The translations under genes were made by a program, and so were the position numbers. Shown piece by piece: positions 57,801 through 60,800 of a DNA stretch of 64,000 nt. How positions within the stretch are numbered: the stretch's first letter is position 1; each line of letters begins with the position of its first letter. The notes beneath the pieces were generated by a model. The model saw only the letters and a program-made list of their open reading frames with translations. It had not been told where the DNA came from and did no database searches. This stretch comes from Castor canadensis (taxonomy: Eukaryota; Chordata; Mammalia; Rodentia; Castoridae): NCBI RefSeq assembly GCF_047511655.1, contig NC_133397.1, forward strand, positions 41,616,001 through 41,680,000, read 5' to 3'.

Positions 57801-60800
57801 GGTTTTCTTGTAACCACTGCTCATTAGCCTAGAGCTAGGGAAAAAAAACACTGATGAGCTTGGGTTGCTAGACTTAAACTACCTGACTAAAATGATGAGG
57901 GTGGGACCACATCCTTCTGTGTAGTCCATCTTCTTCCATGTCCTCTCTCTTTTCTTCTATGTAGTGTTCAACAGATATTTGTGGAATCAGTGAATGAATG
58001 GCTTTTGGCTTTAGAGATTATTCTAGTAACCTTCCCTGAAGCAAAATCAATTTTGGAAAATGCTGTCTGTAGAAATGGGATGTTTTCTGATTTTACAGTG
58101 CAGAGCACTCTCTAAAAGACTAGCCTTGGCTGAGAAGTCTAAAGAGGCATTGGCAGAGGAGATGAAACTGGCCAGTCAGAACATTAGCAGACTTCAGGTA
58201 AGTGCCTACGTGTTACCTATGCAGGTTTTGTATCTTTTTATTGGAAGTTCTTGGGAAGCAAAGTCAACTTTTCCTTTCGGGAGTAGTGGCATTTGACCTC
58301 TACATGTTGTTTTGGTCACTCTCCCTCCCTCCCCCTTTCCCTCCCTCCCTCCCTCCCTCCCTCTCTCTCTCTCTCCCTCCTCCCTCTCTTTTCTCCCTTC
58401 CCTCCCTTCCTTCCCTTTCTTCTTTCTTTCCTTTCTTTCTGGTACTGGGGTTTGAACTTAGGGCCTACACCTTGAACCACTCCACCAGCCCTTTTTTGTG
58501 AAAGGGTTTTTTTTGAGATAGGCTCTTGTGAACTATATGCTTGGGCTGTCCCTCTGATTTTTGCCTCCTGAGTAGCTAGGATTACAGGAATGAGCCACCA
58601 TGTCTGGCATCTTTCTTTCTTTTCTTTTTCTTTTTTTTTTTTCCAGCTGTAACTCCAGACAAGATCCAGAGAGGAGTTTTACAGTCTCTTTTCTGGGTTT
58701 TATGGAGATTTCCTTTATACTTCTGGGCTAACCACTTTATTTCTAACTCATTTTAAAGTGACATCTTACCTGTGTCAGACAAAAGTGGTTGTCTTGTTTG
58801 TTTCCCTGACTTGACCATAATTTAAAATTTTTCTATAGTTAGTGTTTGCTTAATTATGCTAATGTCCCTATAATCATTCCTTTTCCCCTCTTCCTATAAA
58901 TTCTCACCATAGTGGGATGTAGGCTTGTTCTGCACTCATTATTCTGTTCTTTCTCTTTCCTGTTTCAGTAAACTGAAAGGTGAGGCTGCAAAATATTCCT
59001 CCTTCCCCACTGCCCTTTTTTAAATAAGCCTTATTTTTCAGGAAGTCCCTGTTAATGTAAACATGATAAAGGCACAGGAAAAACCATGAGCACAGAACTG
59101 CCCAGCTCCTCCTTGTTTTAGATTAATTCCTCAGATTAGCTAGGAGCACAGGATTCAATCTGAGGTGTTGAAAAGAGCATGAGAGGTGGGAGGAGAGAAG
59201 GGTGCTCCTTCCATGCAGGTTGCTGCCCTGAGGGCTATGAACCACTGAGGTATGGAATGGTACAGATGTGCAGAGGCCTTATATAAGGCTTGGGAAAACC
59301 TGGGGACATTTGGGAAAGCCACTTAGCCCTCTAGCTTTTCTGGCATAGAAAGGAAGCCTTATGTTTTTGCAAAGAAATTATGAATGTATTTTGAACACTG
59401 AAACTTTTTTCCTATTTCTTTTAACTTTGTTCTCCTGATAGCCCTAGTTAATTGGCCAACTAGGTCATCTTGATAGGTTGCTTTTCCAAATTGTTTTAAT
59501 AAAGTAAAACACTTTAGTGGTATGACTACTGGGGCTTTGGTTTTCATTTTTTTCTCTTTTCCTTTGTTCTTTAGGATGAACTGACAACCACAAAGAGGAG
59601 TTATGAGGATCAGTTAAGTATGATGAGTGATCACCTATGCAGCATGAATGAGACGCTGTCTAAACAGAGAGAAGAGATTGACACACTGAAGATGTCCAGT
59701 AAGGTAGGTGAAAGGTGAGGTGAGCTAGTCCCCCTGCAGTGTAATACTTAATGTTTAATATAGTTAATATATGATATTGCATTGTTATGCATTATGAAAA
59801 CTAAAGGTTATGAGATGTAAAATGTTTATGAATCATTTTCCTTAATATCATTTTCCCCATCTAAAAGTACAATTACATCTGGGGGAATGGCTCAAGTGTT
59901 AGAGAACTTGCCTAGGGAGCATGCGGTCCTGTGTTCAAACCTCAGAGCAACAAAAAAAAGTAAAATTATGTTTCTTTGTCCAAATTATAAGCTGAGGCTT
60001 TAATACTGTGTCTGCTGCTTTTTGGCAGTTTTGGCATTTCTGCTATTGTTATATAAGATTAAGGAGAACTCACAGAGGGTTTTAAGAGGGGTATTGCTTT
60101 TTGTTTATACAAGAGTCTAAATGGTATAAGAGTGACCATTAACAAATTTATTCTTATAAATATTCATATCACCTAGGAAGGTCTTACCCTTTTAACTCCA
60201 GAGATGTCCTTTCATTTTCTTTGTTATAGAGCCTCTGCTGTGCAGGCCAGGGGCAGTAGATACTGGCTAATAAGTTTACCTTGGAGTGCATAGCCTCATA
60301 CCATGTCTCTGTTATTGGATCATAATGCATGTGTTCTTTTGCCATGAGGGTGAGTTTCAAGGGACCAGTTCTGTGTCATTTCAGATGCTTAGCACATTTT
60401 GGTAACTCCGACAGTATTTTACCCCCAGCAGCTGAAATTTACTGTATCTAGCTATCAATTCAGCAGGCATTTACTGAGTTCCTGCTATATGCACTGGAGA
60501 GGAAGTAGACATGCATAAACTGTAGCTTTGTTTTATTATTGACTAGTGGAGTATAGGACAGCATTTTGCTCAGTTGGAGTCTCCTTGGAAGATACACCAT
60601 GTTAATGCATTTGGAGACAGCAATATGTAATTTTGCTTTTCAGTGTAGTTTCATGATATTTATTGGCCTCTTGCTACTTTGTAGGGTGTTTCTGATGCTC
60701 ATCTGGGCCATGTCTGAGATGATTGTAACCAGCCAATGTGGTTTGGATTATGGTTCTCCAAAGAGTTTCCTGTGCTTCAGGAAACTTGAGCGTGGAGGCA

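Larger units (their letters stand above)
58198..59574 (+). other. PPP1R21 intron 20
   Basis: GT-AG, phase 0, 1377 bp. A polypyrimidine tract and an antisense SINE lie near its start. From 58640 to the end nothing is recognisable. Confidence 0.9.

Noticed and set aside
58202-58501. 99-codon frame downstream of exon 20
   Set aside because: It is a (CCCT)n tract plus an antisense SINE; the exon 20 donor at 58198 excludes it from the mRNA.
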